A stretch of DNA of 64,000 nucleotides, taken from the NCBI GenBank assembly GCA_937124965.1, contig CAKZLB010000067.1, positions 62,001 through 126,000 of the forward strand. The letters are read 5' to 3'. The position numbers were made by a program, and so were the translations under genes. Below, one piece after another: positions 36,638 to 45,110 of the stretch. This DNA comes from an uncultured Bacteroidota bacterium (GTDB lineage Bacteria; Bacteroidota; Bacteroidia; NS11-12g; UBA9320). Every line of letters begins with the position of its first letter. The stretch's first letter is position 1. The notes under the pieces are model-generated. The model was given only the letters and a program-made list of their open reading frames with translations, was not told where the DNA came from and searched no databases.

Positions 36638-38860
36638 CTACGAGATTTCTTTCTCGTTCTGGCTATTTACAAAAAGCACATTTCCAACATTATCATATCC
36701 TCTAAAAAAGTCAACGCCTGTTTTCTTTAAGAGATCACTTCTAAAACCAACAATCGTTAAGTCAGCATCTTTTGAGTTCTGGTTGATAATTTGTTTCGTT
36801 GTAACATCTTCTTGAATAGGAATGATACGAATATTATTTGCGGAAATAGGCAGTCTACCCGTCTTGATCATTTCTTTTAACTTAATACGTTCAGTGCCAA
36901 TTTCTCCTTCAGGGTGAATAGCAAAAAGCTTAATTATACCATCATTCCAATCAGGATGACCTAGTATGATATACGCCATGTAAATCATTAAATTGGCATT
37001 TTGATAGTCGTTACTTGTTATCCAAATATGGATTTCGTTTGTAAAACCAAACTTCTTTTCACTTGAACATAAAATACATGTGTCATATCCAACAGCTTTT
37101 ACCAATCCGATATTATCTAAAATTTCCTCCATCGAATCTTCACGAGTCTTGTAGAATTCGAACAACACCATATTGTTCTCTTTTCCAGAAACACCAGGCA
37201 ATTGCAGCGTTTGTGAAATACTCGATTTGTAAGTAGGATTAATAATTGTGTCGACAAATACACTACTTTTACTCACTTGGGTAAGTCGAATTAGTCGTTT
37301 TAAACATTCTTTAGCTTGGTCGGAGGTCTCTTTGCTTAAATAACCATCAATATGATGAATGTACATGCCAAAACCTTTCCGGTGAGATATCCACCGAAGC
37401 AAATCAAATTCATCATGTCGGCTAAATGAGTCTTTGCTAATCGCGACAACTGATGGTCGCCATTCGTCCATATTCTCTTCTTGTTTAGATTTTTGCAAAA
37501 AGACATGAAGGTTTCGACTTATCTGAAAAATTACACCACTAAAAATATTACTCATATCACTTTTGTGATTTTGAGAGCGAGTCAAAATGTAATATGTGAA
37601 ACCCATTAACCCTATTGAAAGAACTGCGTAAACGGTATTGATTTTAAACATCAATATAACACACAAAACTGCTCCGATTAGGCTTATGTACCATTTTGAT
37701 TTAAAGGATGGACGATATCCTGGATTGGACGCAAAGTTTTCAAGTAATGAGATTAAACAAATCGCTCCATAAGTTACCATGAAAAACATCGAGATAACTT
37801 CAGCAACAGCGTTAATATCTCCTAATAAAACAAAAAAGAAGGCGATTCCACAGGTTAGCATTGATGCATTAACTGGCTCGTCATTATTTGCTTTAAGCTT
37901 GCCAAACACCCGATTGAAACGCGGAATAGGAATAATCTTATCCGCTGCAATGGCGCTTAATGTTCGTGGCGCAACCATTACACTTCCTAAAGCACTTGAG
38001 ATAGTTGCTGCTGCCAACCCAATCGGAATTATTGGTCCCCAAATAGCAATGTTCGACATCACTAATTGATCATTAAGTAAGGCATCTCTCGATGCAGAAC
38101 CTGCTAGCTTCACTGCAATTAAGACGTAAATAAGCATACCAATAACTGTCGCGAACAAGGTTCCACGAGGAATTGATTTTTTTGGGTCTTTTAAATCGCC
38201 AGACAAGCCAACACCAGCAGTCATTCCAGTAAATGCAGGGAAAACAATTGCGAAAACCACAAAGAAGTCTTCATTTATATCTCCGCTTCCGTCTAATAAA
38301 AAGTCTGAATTTGTTAGACCAGTTCCTGCAAAGAACATGATCAGAGAAACTGCTAAAATACCAACTACCACGTAGAGCATCCACATACCTGTTTTAGCAC
38401 CTTTGGTATACATTAAGGCAGCAAGGAGCCCAACGCTAATTAAACCTAAAAGCCGTTTACTATATGCAATGTCAATCCCAGTTGAGTCTTGCAATGTCCT
38501 GAGCACTGGCTCAAACGCTTCCGAAAACGCTATGACGTAAAATGCTACACTGATTGCTTGCGATAAATATAGAGCAAGGCCAATGGAAGCCCCAATAGTT
38601 AAACCAAAAGATCTTGATATAATATAATATTCACCTCCACCTTCAACTTTTTGATTCGTAGCTATTTCAGCAAGTGACATAGCTGTAGGAATTGTAACCA
38701 TATGTCCGATAATCACTATAGTGATGGTGCCAATGAAGCCAACTGCTCCAACGGCAAAACCAAACCTAAGAAACATTACCGCTCCTAATATGGTAGATAT
38801 CGCGGTTAGAAATACAGGTGCAGTGCCGAACTTGCCTTTCGAATGCAGTAATTCTGCCAT
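36638..38860 (-). CDS. Na-K-Cl cotransporter-like permease (SLC12/APC superfamily)
   Basis: 740 aa from the ATG at 38860 (the ATG at 38914 would add 18 hydrophobic residues that look out of place before MAELLHSKGKFG). About twelve transmembrane segments fill the first 430 residues, beginning with TAISTILGAVMFLRFGFAVG, the G-x-x-x-F-LRFG start of cation-chloride cotransporters; VEGGGEYYIISRS and VFPAFTGMTAGVGLSGDLKDPKKSIP are diagnostic. A cytosolic C-terminal domain of about 280 residues follows, resembling the SLC12 tail. It probably moves cations with chloride or amino acids across the inner membrane; the substrate cannot be read from sequence. Confidence 0.88.
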   Translation of the reverse strand: MAELLHSKGKFGTAPVFLTAISTILGAVMFLRFGFAVGAVGFIGTITIVIIGHMVTIPTAMSLAEIATNQKVEGGGEYYIISRSFGLTIGASIGLALYLSQAISVAFYVIAFSEAFEPVLRTLQDSTGIDIAYSKRLLGLISVGLLAALMYTKGAKTGMWMLYVVVGILAVSLIMFFAGTGLTNSDFLLDGSGDINEDFFVVFAIVFPAFTGMTAGVGLSGDLKDPKKSIPRGTLFATVIGMLIYVLIAVKLAGSASRDALLNDQLVMSNIAIWGPIIPIGLAAATISSALGSVMVAPRTLSAIAADKIIPIPRFNRVFGKLKANNDEPVNASMLTCGIAFFFVLLGDINAVAEVISMFFMVTYGAICLISLLENFASNPGYRPSFKSKWYISLIGAVLCVILMFKINTVYAVLSIGLMGFTYYILTRSQNHKSDMSNIFSGVIFQISRNLHVFLQKSKQEENMDEWRPSVVAISKDSFSRHDEFDLLRWISHRKGFGMYIHHIDGYLSKETSDQAKECLKRLIRLTQVSKSSVFVDTIINPTYKSSISQTLQLPGVSGKENNMVLFEFYKTREDSMEEILDNIGLVKAVGYDTCILCSSEKKFGFTNEIHIWITSNDYQNANLMIYMAYIILGHPDWNDGIIKLFAIHPEGEIGTERIKLKEMIKTGRLPISANNIRIIPIQEDVTTKQIINQNSKDADLTIVGFRSDLLKKTGVDFFRGYDNVGNVLFVNSQNEKEIS

Positions 38861-38945
38861 AGAGATTCTTTTATTCAATACTAGATAAAAAACTGCTGAG
38901 ATGCACACAAGCATATTAAATCTTGTTCACGAAGCATAAACATGA

Positions 38946-38974
38946 TTGAAACATGGATGTATTTAATATATTTG
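38946..38974 (+). promoter_or_regulatory. Promoter of the 38979 membrane-protein operon
   Basis: TTG at 38946-38948, an 18-nt spacer and TATATTTG at 38967-38974. The ATG follows after only 4 nt, so transcription would start at or beside the start codon. Confidence 0.55.
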
Positions 38975-38978
38975 GAAT

Positions 38979-39872
38979 ATGAATAGAATAGAACAATTCA
39001 AAAATGACCTAGGAAATGGTGTGTGGCAGCACGCTAAGGATCTTTTTAAACCAGTTACAATTGTAACTATTGCGAGCTTCATTTTATCGCTGCTTTTCGT
39101 TTTTGTTGTGTTAGGTAGCTTTTTAAGTAGCGAGCTGATGGACATCCTTCGTGAACCTGCGAATGTTTTTGATTTTGAGGCACTTCAAGATAGAAATCAA
39201 GAAATTGCCGAATCGCTAATTGGCAATGGTGGCATTGGTAAAATGATAAGCTTATTCACCTTGATGATGATTGTGTTCTTACTTGTTTCTTCATGGATAA
39301 TAAATTTTATGTTGATTATAAGTCAGCAAATTATTGAAGGAACTGGTGCAGATATTGGCAAAGCTTTTAACGGTGCGTTTAATAAAAACGTGCTTAAAAT
39401 AATTGCAATTTACTTTCTGGTGTTTGCAATTTACATAGGTTCGGTTCTGCTCCTCGTTCTGCTAGCCACAGCAACCTCTCCTGTACTTATGTTTATAGGA
39501 CTTTTGTTTGTTGCAGCTTTTTTATTGCGCTTTTCAGCTGCTTATGGTGCCATAGTGCATGGTGAAATGACAGTTAGCGAAAGCATTTCATTTAGCTTGA
39601 AAAATATAACGTGGGGGCGAGGGTTTAAACTACTTTTGGTCTTTATTGTTGTTGGAATACTCAGCGTGTTAATATTTCTGTTAATTGCTGGCTTAGTGTC
39701 ATTTATAGGCACCGCTGGAGTTGTCGTTAACTACGTTTTCCAAATCGTATTTAATGTTTTATTCTATAGCTTGTTCATTGCAGGAATGTCGGCTGCTTTT
39801 TACAGATATGTGGATGTTGAGTACGAGTCGTCTGTAGATACATCAGATCACTTATTAGATATAGAAGGTTAA
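38979..39872 (+). CDS. Six-helix integral membrane protein, unknown function
   Basis: 297 aa. Six hydrophobic segments are visible at about 26-48, 90-115, 138-165, 166-190, 216-245 and 250-275, with an amphipathic N terminus and an acidic C terminus (DTSDHLLDIEG). The layout, with a NITWGRGFKLLL break before helix five, resembles the glycerophosphodiesterase-associated membrane domain proteins, but I cannot assign a family. It is followed without a gap by two thioesterase genes and probably heads their operon; a lipid-related role is possible but unproven. Confidence 0.8.
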   Translation: MNRIEQFKNDLGNGVWQHAKDLFKPVTIVTIASFILSLLFVFVVLGSFLSSELMDILREPANVFDFEALQDRNQEIAESLIGNGGIGKMISLFTLMMIVFLLVSSWIINFMLIISQQIIEGTGADIGKAFNGAFNKNVLKIIAIYFLVFAIYIGSVLLLVLLATATSPVLMFIGLLFVAAFLLRFSAAYGAIVHGEMTVSESISFSLKNITWGRGFKLLLVFIVVGILSVLIFLLIAGLVSFIGTAGVVVNYVFQIVFNVLFYSLFIAGMSAAFYRYVDVEYESSVDTSDHLLDIEG

Positions 39873-40265
39873 TTGGCTCATATACATTCCATTATTGTCC
39901 GTGGTTTTCATTGTGATGCCTACGGTCATGTAAACAATGCACGATATTTAGAGTTTTTGGAAGAAAGTCGCTGGGCGGCTTTGGAAACTCATAACCTAAT
40001 TGAACGAGTAAACGAATTGGGTTTACAATTTTTTGTTGTGAACATAAACATCAGTTTTAAAAAGGCGTTACTCCCCAATGATTCTATTCATATTGAAACA
40101 AAACTGGGTGAGGTGAAACGTAAAACAATTTCGTTTATTCAAACTATTTCTAAAGGTGAAGATGTCGCAGCTGCAGCTGAAGTTACGTTTGTGTTGTTTG
40201 ATGAGGCAAATAAAAAAGCTGCAACGATAGAAGAATCTCATGTAACAATGTTTAAGTCTTTTTAA
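39873..40265 (+). CDS. Hot-dog acyl-CoA thioesterase (4HBT/YbgC type)
   Basis: 130 aa starting with TTG directly after the upstream stop codon; no ATG is available before the last residues, and TTG places the family N terminus correctly. The catalytic motif DAYGHVNNARYLEFLEESR (Asp14, with the Gly-His-Val-Asn-Asn stretch) is intact and followed by NISFKKALLPNDSIHIET. Such enzymes hydrolyse acyl-CoA or acyl-ACP thioesters in the cytosol. A second, diverged copy lies next to it; the pair may form a heteromeric hot-dog enzyme. Confidence 0.88.
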   Translation: MAHIHSIIVRGFHCDAYGHVNNARYLEFLEESRWAALETHNLIERVNELGLQFFVVNINISFKKALLPNDSIHIETKLGEVKRKTISFIQTISKGEDVAAAAEVTFVLFDEANKKAATIEESHVTMFKSF

Positions 40266-40266
40266 G

Positions 40267-40689
40267 ATGGGACGAATACGAATAATTGAACCCCAAACTT
40301 ATATTCATACTTGTCAACTCACGGTTAGAGTTGGAGATCTTAATTATGGAAACCATTTAGCAAATGATAAGATTTTAGCTTATGTACAAGAAAGCAGAAT
40401 ACTATTTCTTCGAAGTCATGGCAAAAGTGAAATAGATTTCTTTGGTACAAGCCTAATACAGGGAGATGCAGCTGTGTCCTATTTGAGTGAAGGCTTTCTG
40501 GGTAATGAAATATCGATTAAACTTGGTGTATTAGATGTATCAAACTCAAGCTTTGATTTTGTCTATAGTTTGTATAACGAAACTACTCAAAAGCCTTTGG
40601 CGTTGGTTAAAACAAGAATGGTGTGTTTTGATTACGAAACACGAAAAGTGAATCCTGTACCGCCTTCTTTTCTAGATTTACTTAACTAG
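40267..40689 (+). CDS. Hot-dog thioesterase-like protein (second copy)
   Basis: 140 aa. The motif here is GDLNYGNHLANDKILAYVQESR (Asp24, Gly28, His30, Asn33), the variant seen in a thioesterase-like subgroup, so activity is probable but the spacing differs from its neighbour. It starts one base after the previous stop and its end overlaps the convergent thioredoxin-like gene by 8 bp. Confidence 0.85.
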   Translation: MGRIRIIEPQTYIHTCQLTVRVGDLNYGNHLANDKILAYVQESRILFLRSHGKSEIDFFGTSLIQGDAAVSYLSEGFLGNEISIKLGVLDVSNSSFDFVYSLYNETTQKPLALVKTRMVCFDYETRKVNPVPPSFLDLLN

Positions 40690-41134
40690 ATTTTTTCGCT
40701 TGTTTAGCGTAGCCAATAAACTTGTCAGAACTTGTTGCTCCCATTGTTTTTTTAACTAAGCTTCCGTCGGGCTTGATATATAAGAATGTTGGATAACCAG
40801 TAACGTTGTATTTTTTTCCTAAAAACAATCCTTCGCCTGTTTCCATATCAACTTTCAAATTTATATAGTGAGCATTGTAATAGTCACCAACGGCCTTTTC
40901 TTTAAACACAGTTTTTGACATTAATTTACAAGGGCCACACCATGTGGTATATGCATCAATAAAAATCAACTTGTTTTCTTTCTTGGCTAAAGCCTTGGCA
41001 GCTTTAAAGTCAATGTGAGAGAATGATATTCCATCTTCCTGTGTTCGCTGGGTATCTGACTTTAAAGTAATAAACGAAATAGCAACAATTAAGAAGGTTA
41101 AAAGGCTGATGTTTTTAAGATTGAAATTTTTCAT
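40682..41134 (-). CDS. Exported thioredoxin-like protein
   Basis: 150 aa from the ATG at 41134, chosen over 41194 because it gives a direct signal anchor (NISLLTFLIVAISFITL). The thioredoxin fold carries the redox motif CGPCKLM in DAYTTWCGPCKLMS and the cis-Pro loop TGYPTFLYIKPDG. It is expected in the periplasm as a thiol oxidoreductase, in the style of DUF255/thioredoxin_7 proteins. The C-terminal end overlaps the thioesterase gene by 8 bp. Confidence 0.88.
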   Translation of the reverse strand: MKNFNLKNISLLTFLIVAISFITLKSDTQRTQEDGISFSHIDFKAAKALAKKENKLIFIDAYTTWCGPCKLMSKTVFKEKAVGDYYNAHYINLKVDMETGEGLFLGKKYNVTGYPTFLYIKPDGSLVKKTMGATSSDKFIGYAKQAKKSS

Positions 41135-41250
41135 TAGTGCAAATGTATTTTTAAAACGTTGTAAGTGTGAAATAAGTACACTAACAGTAGTCAAAATATG
41201 TACCGAATACCTGACGAATTATTCTTGTCAATACGTATACTTGTGCTTTA

Positions 41251-42657
41251 ATGTTTATGAAAAATATAATTTTAATTTTCACCCTTACGTTTATAACCAG
41301 TTTTGGTAGCGTGGCACAAGTTGATGAAACTGCAATATCTGATTCAGCGTTTATTAGACAAATTTTTGATCAAGCGTTGGTGAACGGTGAAAGTTATAAG
41401 AATCTTGAGTATTTGTGTAAAGTGATTGGGAATAGACTAAGTGGTTCCCAAGAAGCTGTTCAAGCCGTAACTTGGGGAAAGAAAACGTTGGAAAAACTTC
41501 CGCTTGATCGTGTTTATCTTCAACCAATCGAGGTGCCATATTGGGTTCGAGGTGATGTAGAATGGGCTGCCATTAGTGAAGAGATGGATGTTGATTTTTC
41601 GATTAAAACACTTGGAGGTTCCGTTGGTACCGATGGACCAATGCAGGGTGATTTAGTTGAAGTTCAAAGTCTTGAAGATGTTGAAAAATTAGGAGAAGAA
41701 GGCATTAAAGGGAAAATAGTGTTTTACAATCGTCCGATGGATCCAAAACCAATTAGCACTTTTGAAAGTTATGGCGGATGTGTTGATCAACGTTATGCTG
41801 GTGCAGCAACTGCGGCAAAGTATGGTGCGATCGCTGTTTTGGTTCGAAGCATGACATTGCTCGAAAATGACCGTCATGCGCATACAGGAAGTATGGGGTA
41901 TAAGGAAGGAATTAGAAAGATTCCAGCGGCTGCTGTTAGTACACAAGATGCGAATATGCTGCATCAATATTTAGAAAGTAATGGGACAGCAAAAATTACC
42001 CTAAACATAAATGCGCATACGAATGAAAACGTTATGTCCAATAATGTAATTGGGGAGATTCGTGGATCACTATACCCAGAAAAGGTTATTGTGATTGGTG
42101 GTCACTTGGATAGTTGGGATGTTGGTCAAGGTGCTCATGATGACGGCGCTGGAATTGTGCATAGCATGGAAGTGCTTAGAATTCTTAAGGCATTAAATTA
42201 TCGACCGAATTACACGATTCGGGTTGTATTGTTTATGAACGAAGAAAACGGAAACATGGGAGGGAAGGGCTATGCTAAAAAGGCAAAGCAAATGAACGAA
42301 AATCATGTTGTAGCAATAGAAAGTGATAGAGGTGGGTTTAGTCCAAGAGGGTTTACAATAAAAGCCGATTCAGCTGAAACAGTTTTTGTTCAGTCATTTA
42401 AAACATTGCTCGATGGATATGGCCTTCATTACTTTGAACCTGGTTACGCTGGAGTTGATATCGGTCCTTTAAATACACCTGAAAATAAAGTTAACCCAAA
42501 GTTGATTTCATTGGGGTTGGTGCCAGATTCTCAACGATACTTTGATTATCACCACAGCGAAACGGATGTATTTGATGCGGTTAACAAGAGGGAATTAGAA
42601 CTTGGCTGTGCTGCAATTACTTCAATGGTATTTTTACTTGATAAATATTTGAGATAA
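41251..42657 (+). CDS. M28-family metallopeptidase with PA domain
   Basis: 468 aa. It has a signal peptide (MKNIILIFTLTFITSFGSVAQ; the ATG at 41257 is an equally good start). A protease-associated domain is inserted at about 125-255. The two-zinc site is visible as GGHLDSWD (His, Asp), HDDGAG (bridging Asp), FMNEENGNMG (catalytic Glu and next Glu), ESDRGG (Asp) and YHHSETD (His). The closest well-known relatives are carboxypeptidase Q and aminopeptidase Y. It acts outside the cytoplasm on peptides, like the M14 and M61 enzymes nearby. Confidence 0.93.
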   Translation: MFMKNIILIFTLTFITSFGSVAQVDETAISDSAFIRQIFDQALVNGESYKNLEYLCKVIGNRLSGSQEAVQAVTWGKKTLEKLPLDRVYLQPIEVPYWVRGDVEWAAISEEMDVDFSIKTLGGSVGTDGPMQGDLVEVQSLEDVEKLGEEGIKGKIVFYNRPMDPKPISTFESYGGCVDQRYAGAATAAKYGAIAVLVRSMTLLENDRHAHTGSMGYKEGIRKIPAAAVSTQDANMLHQYLESNGTAKITLNINAHTNENVMSNNVIGEIRGSLYPEKVIVIGGHLDSWDVGQGAHDDGAGIVHSMEVLRILKALNYRPNYTIRVVLFMNEENGNMGGKGYAKKAKQMNENHVVAIESDRGGFSPRGFTIKADSAETVFVQSFKTLLDGYGLHYFEPGYAGVDIGPLNTPENKVNPKLISLGLVPDSQRYFDYHHSETDVFDAVNKRELELGCAAITSMVFLLDKYLR

Positions 42658-42660
42658 GCT

Positions 42661-43164
42661 TTGATTGGTGATTTAGTTAAAATTCGAAGAGTAACTGAGT
42701 CAGATAGTAAGGCTATAACTGAAATATATAATCATTATGTGGCGACAAGTCTCGTAACGTTTGAAGAGACTCAACTCACTGAGTCGGCGATGTCAGAGCG
42801 CATTCGGTTAATATCTTCAAAATACCCTTATTTAGTTACAGAATATAAAAACGAAGTTGTTGCGTATGCGTATGCCAATGAATGGAAATCTAGAAGTGCA
42901 TATCGTTTTACTGTCGAAACGTCGATATATGTAAAAAATGGCTTTGAAGGCAGAGGTATCGGTTTTGGATTGTATACCGAGTTATTGAAAGAGACACAGC
43001 GAGCTGGATTTAAGCACTTAATTGGCGGAATTACAATGCCAAATGATTCTAGCATTCGATTGCATGAATCGTTGGGTTATGAAAAAGTTGGAGTGTTTCA
43101 CAACGTTGGTTTCAAGTTTAATCAGTGGGCAGATGTTGGGTATTGGGAAAAACGTTTTGATTAA
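42661..43164 (+). CDS. GNAT acetyltransferase, phosphinothricin-acetyltransferase-like
   Basis: 167 aa beginning with TTG three bases after the M28 stop; no in-frame ATG precedes the conserved IRRVTESDSKAITEIYNHYV start. The acetyl-CoA loop is GFEGRGIGFGLYTELL, and GGITMPNDSSIRLHESLGYEKVGVFHNVGFKFNQW is the signature of the PAT/MnaT subfamily, which acetylates methionine derivatives, other amino acids or phosphinothricin. The substrate is unknown. The next gene starts at the base after its stop. Confidence 0.88.
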   Translation: MIGDLVKIRRVTESDSKAITEIYNHYVATSLVTFEETQLTESAMSERIRLISSKYPYLVTEYKNEVVAYAYANEWKSRSAYRFTVETSIYVKNGFEGRGIGFGLYTELLKETQRAGFKHLIGGITMPNDSSIRLHESLGYEKVGVFHNVGFKFNQWADVGYWEKRFD

Positions 43165-44532
43165 ATGTTAAACTTGACTCGGCATCTTATTTTCTCGTTA
43201 ATAGTAGTTGGGTTTGGGTGTGTGAAGGAAGTGGCGGAGATACCCACTGATGACCGATTAGACGTGGACTGCACATTTACAAATGATTCGATTCAATTTA
43301 TTGACCGTGTACTTCTAGACTATCCCGTTGAACGAAAAGATGAGCTGGTATTTACCCTAAACTTTGACGTTGGAATATCTGAGCAAGAAGGGTATACAAT
43401 CACGACATTTCGATCGGGTGATCCTTATTTATCTGACCAAACACAGGTTCGATTTAAGTCCGGTAATAAGTCAAAATGGTTTGAGCATTATTCTCAAAAT
43501 ACCATGTTAAACCCTATCACACAATATTCTTCTGAGAATTGTGACCGTAAGCAATTGTTATTGGCGGGCCTCTGGGATTGTGCCCTTTATGAAATTGGTA
43601 AAGACACTTTACTTTATGTGGGAAGTTTAAAATACCCAGATGGATTTAGCAGTTTCGACTTTATGCACCCGGTGAAAAGTATGGATATACAGCATAGGGC
43701 AAATGATTTTCTGTTTAGCTACGAAACCGAAGACACTATAATTAAATATAGTGTCGAATTATTTCAAGATTCAACAAAGTATGATGACTTTGTTTCTGAT
43801 TATTTACCTGAGATTATACATGAACCTGGCATTCTAAATAGCGCTGTTGAAGCACTAAACCAACCAATAACCAAATACCCAATTTATCGGTTAAATACCT
43901 ACACGAATGATAGTCAGGTAGATACCGCAATTGGTTTAATCGACTGGGATTCTAGAACGTTTAACCTCCAATATGCTTCATATGATTTTCAATTGCATTC
44001 GGATTCCATTTATTTTATGAATGACACCTTGCATTTTGAATGGAGTTATGGATGGAGAGAACATACAAATTGTGTATTTATTGAAGACTACCACGGTCAA
44101 TTTGTTTTTGACACGCTTTATAATGAAGCAATGTGTACTCGTTTAGATGTTAATGTTGTAAATGGTCAATCTTGTGAGTGCGATGGGGTTATTTATAGTT
44201 ACGATTTATCCGATCAACCACTCTCGTTGCGACGGTTTATTGAGACATACAATGCAGACACTTACATAACTCATAATCGCGGACGAATATTTGAACCTAA
44301 AGAAATGTATAATATCTGTAGTGATTCTAATGAATTCTGTTCTATGTGGTTGCCAAAGTATTCTGACTTACAGTCGACCCTGAAATATTTTCCGGTATCA
44401 GAAGAAAACAAAGCAGTATATGTATCGATAGCTGACTATTTCCTAAATAATAGATTCGAGAGCTTGAAGTCAAATTATGTTTTACGAGAGAAAATAATTA
44501 AGGAACACGTAAGAGAATTCGAGTTGAAATAA
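43165..44532 (+). CDS. Lipoprotein of unknown function (full copy of a duplicated gene)
   Basis: 455 aa. The signal ends in VVGFGC, so a lipid-anchored protein is likely. No domain is recognised; the sequence is rich in Asp, Tyr and Ser and probably beta-structured, with CECDG at about 350. A second, 5'-truncated copy lies at 51783-52619; the two share a 157-bp tract with no mismatch (44153-44309) in otherwise diverged sequence. It starts at the base following the GNAT stop codon and ends before a frameshifted membrane-protein gene. Confidence 0.78.
   Translation: MLNLTRHLIFSLIVVGFGCVKEVAEIPTDDRLDVDCTFTNDSIQFIDRVLLDYPVERKDELVFTLNFDVGISEQEGYTITTFRSGDPYLSDQTQVRFKSGNKSKWFEHYSQNTMLNPITQYSSENCDRKQLLLAGLWDCALYEIGKDTLLYVGSLKYPDGFSSFDFMHPVKSMDIQHRANDFLFSYETEDTIIKYSVELFQDSTKYDDFVSDYLPEIIHEPGILNSAVEALNQPITKYPIYRLNTYTNDSQVDTAIGLIDWDSRTFNLQYASYDFQLHSDSIYFMNDTLHFEWSYGWREHTNCVFIEDYHGQFVFDTLYNEAMCTRLDVNVVNGQSCECDGVIYSYDLSDQPLSLRRFIETYNADTYITHNRGRIFEPKEMYNICSDSNEFCSMWLPKYSDLQSTLKYFPVSEENKAVYVSIADYFLNNRFESLKSNYVLREKIIKEHVREFELK
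44153..44309 (+). repeat. 157-bp tract identical to 52237-52393
   Basis: No mismatch over 157 bp between the two lipoprotein gene copies 8 kb apart. From about 43910 the match is still high with scattered differences; beyond 44310 and before 43910 identity falls sharply. Confidence 0.88.
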
Positions 44533-44558
44533 TACATTACCAAACATAAACCAGATTA

Positions 44559-45036
44559 ATGCTCAAGAGTTATTCAGCCAAAATGAAAGCCCAGTTAGCT
44601 GGTAGTTTTGGCATGCTAGTGGTTGTCTTTATTCCTCTTCTATGGTGTTGACGATTTGATTTTAAGAATTACTCCTGGCGTAAAAACATGCACTGGTCTC
44701 ATTTTAAATCAAGCAAAGTCGGACTTAATTTTTTCCAGTGGAGATCCAGCGTCATCAGAAGATTATACTTCACCAATAAAAGTTGTTTATCGATTTGAAA
44801 GAGATGGAAAAAGTCAAATTGATAGCTGCTACGTTGAAAGGGCATTAAAAAATGACAGGGTATCTATATTATATAATTATAAAATAAATGGAAGTGTGCG
44901 ATCGATAATTAAAGACCATGGGTACTCGTCGCCATTTTTAGCTTATAATTATCTTAGTATCTTATTTATGCTTATTATGATTTTTACAATTTATGAGTTT
45001 TCTGAACGAGTAGTTTGGAAAAAGAATCGATATTAG
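44559..45036 (+). pseudogene. Frameshifted two-TM membrane-protein gene
   Basis: An ATG at 44559 opens a frame reading MLKSYSAKMKAQLAG and then a membrane helix (FGMLVVVFIPLLW) that stops at 44649-44651. The next frame is closed by TAG at 44617-44619 but then open to 45036, with VVYRFERDGKSQIDSCYVERAL, a beta-like middle and a second membrane helix (YLSILFMLIMIFTIYEF). Joining the two frames between 44620 and 44648, by ignoring one base, gives a protein with a helix at each end, an arrangement like DUF3592 proteins. This is either a pseudogene, a sequencing error or, less likely, programmed frameshifting. Confidence 0.65.
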
Positions 45037-45110
45037 TAGCATAGTCTTGGGAGTTTTATCTTATCGGAAAGAATTTGTGATTTATATAACGAGTTGTTAA
45101 CAATGCATTT

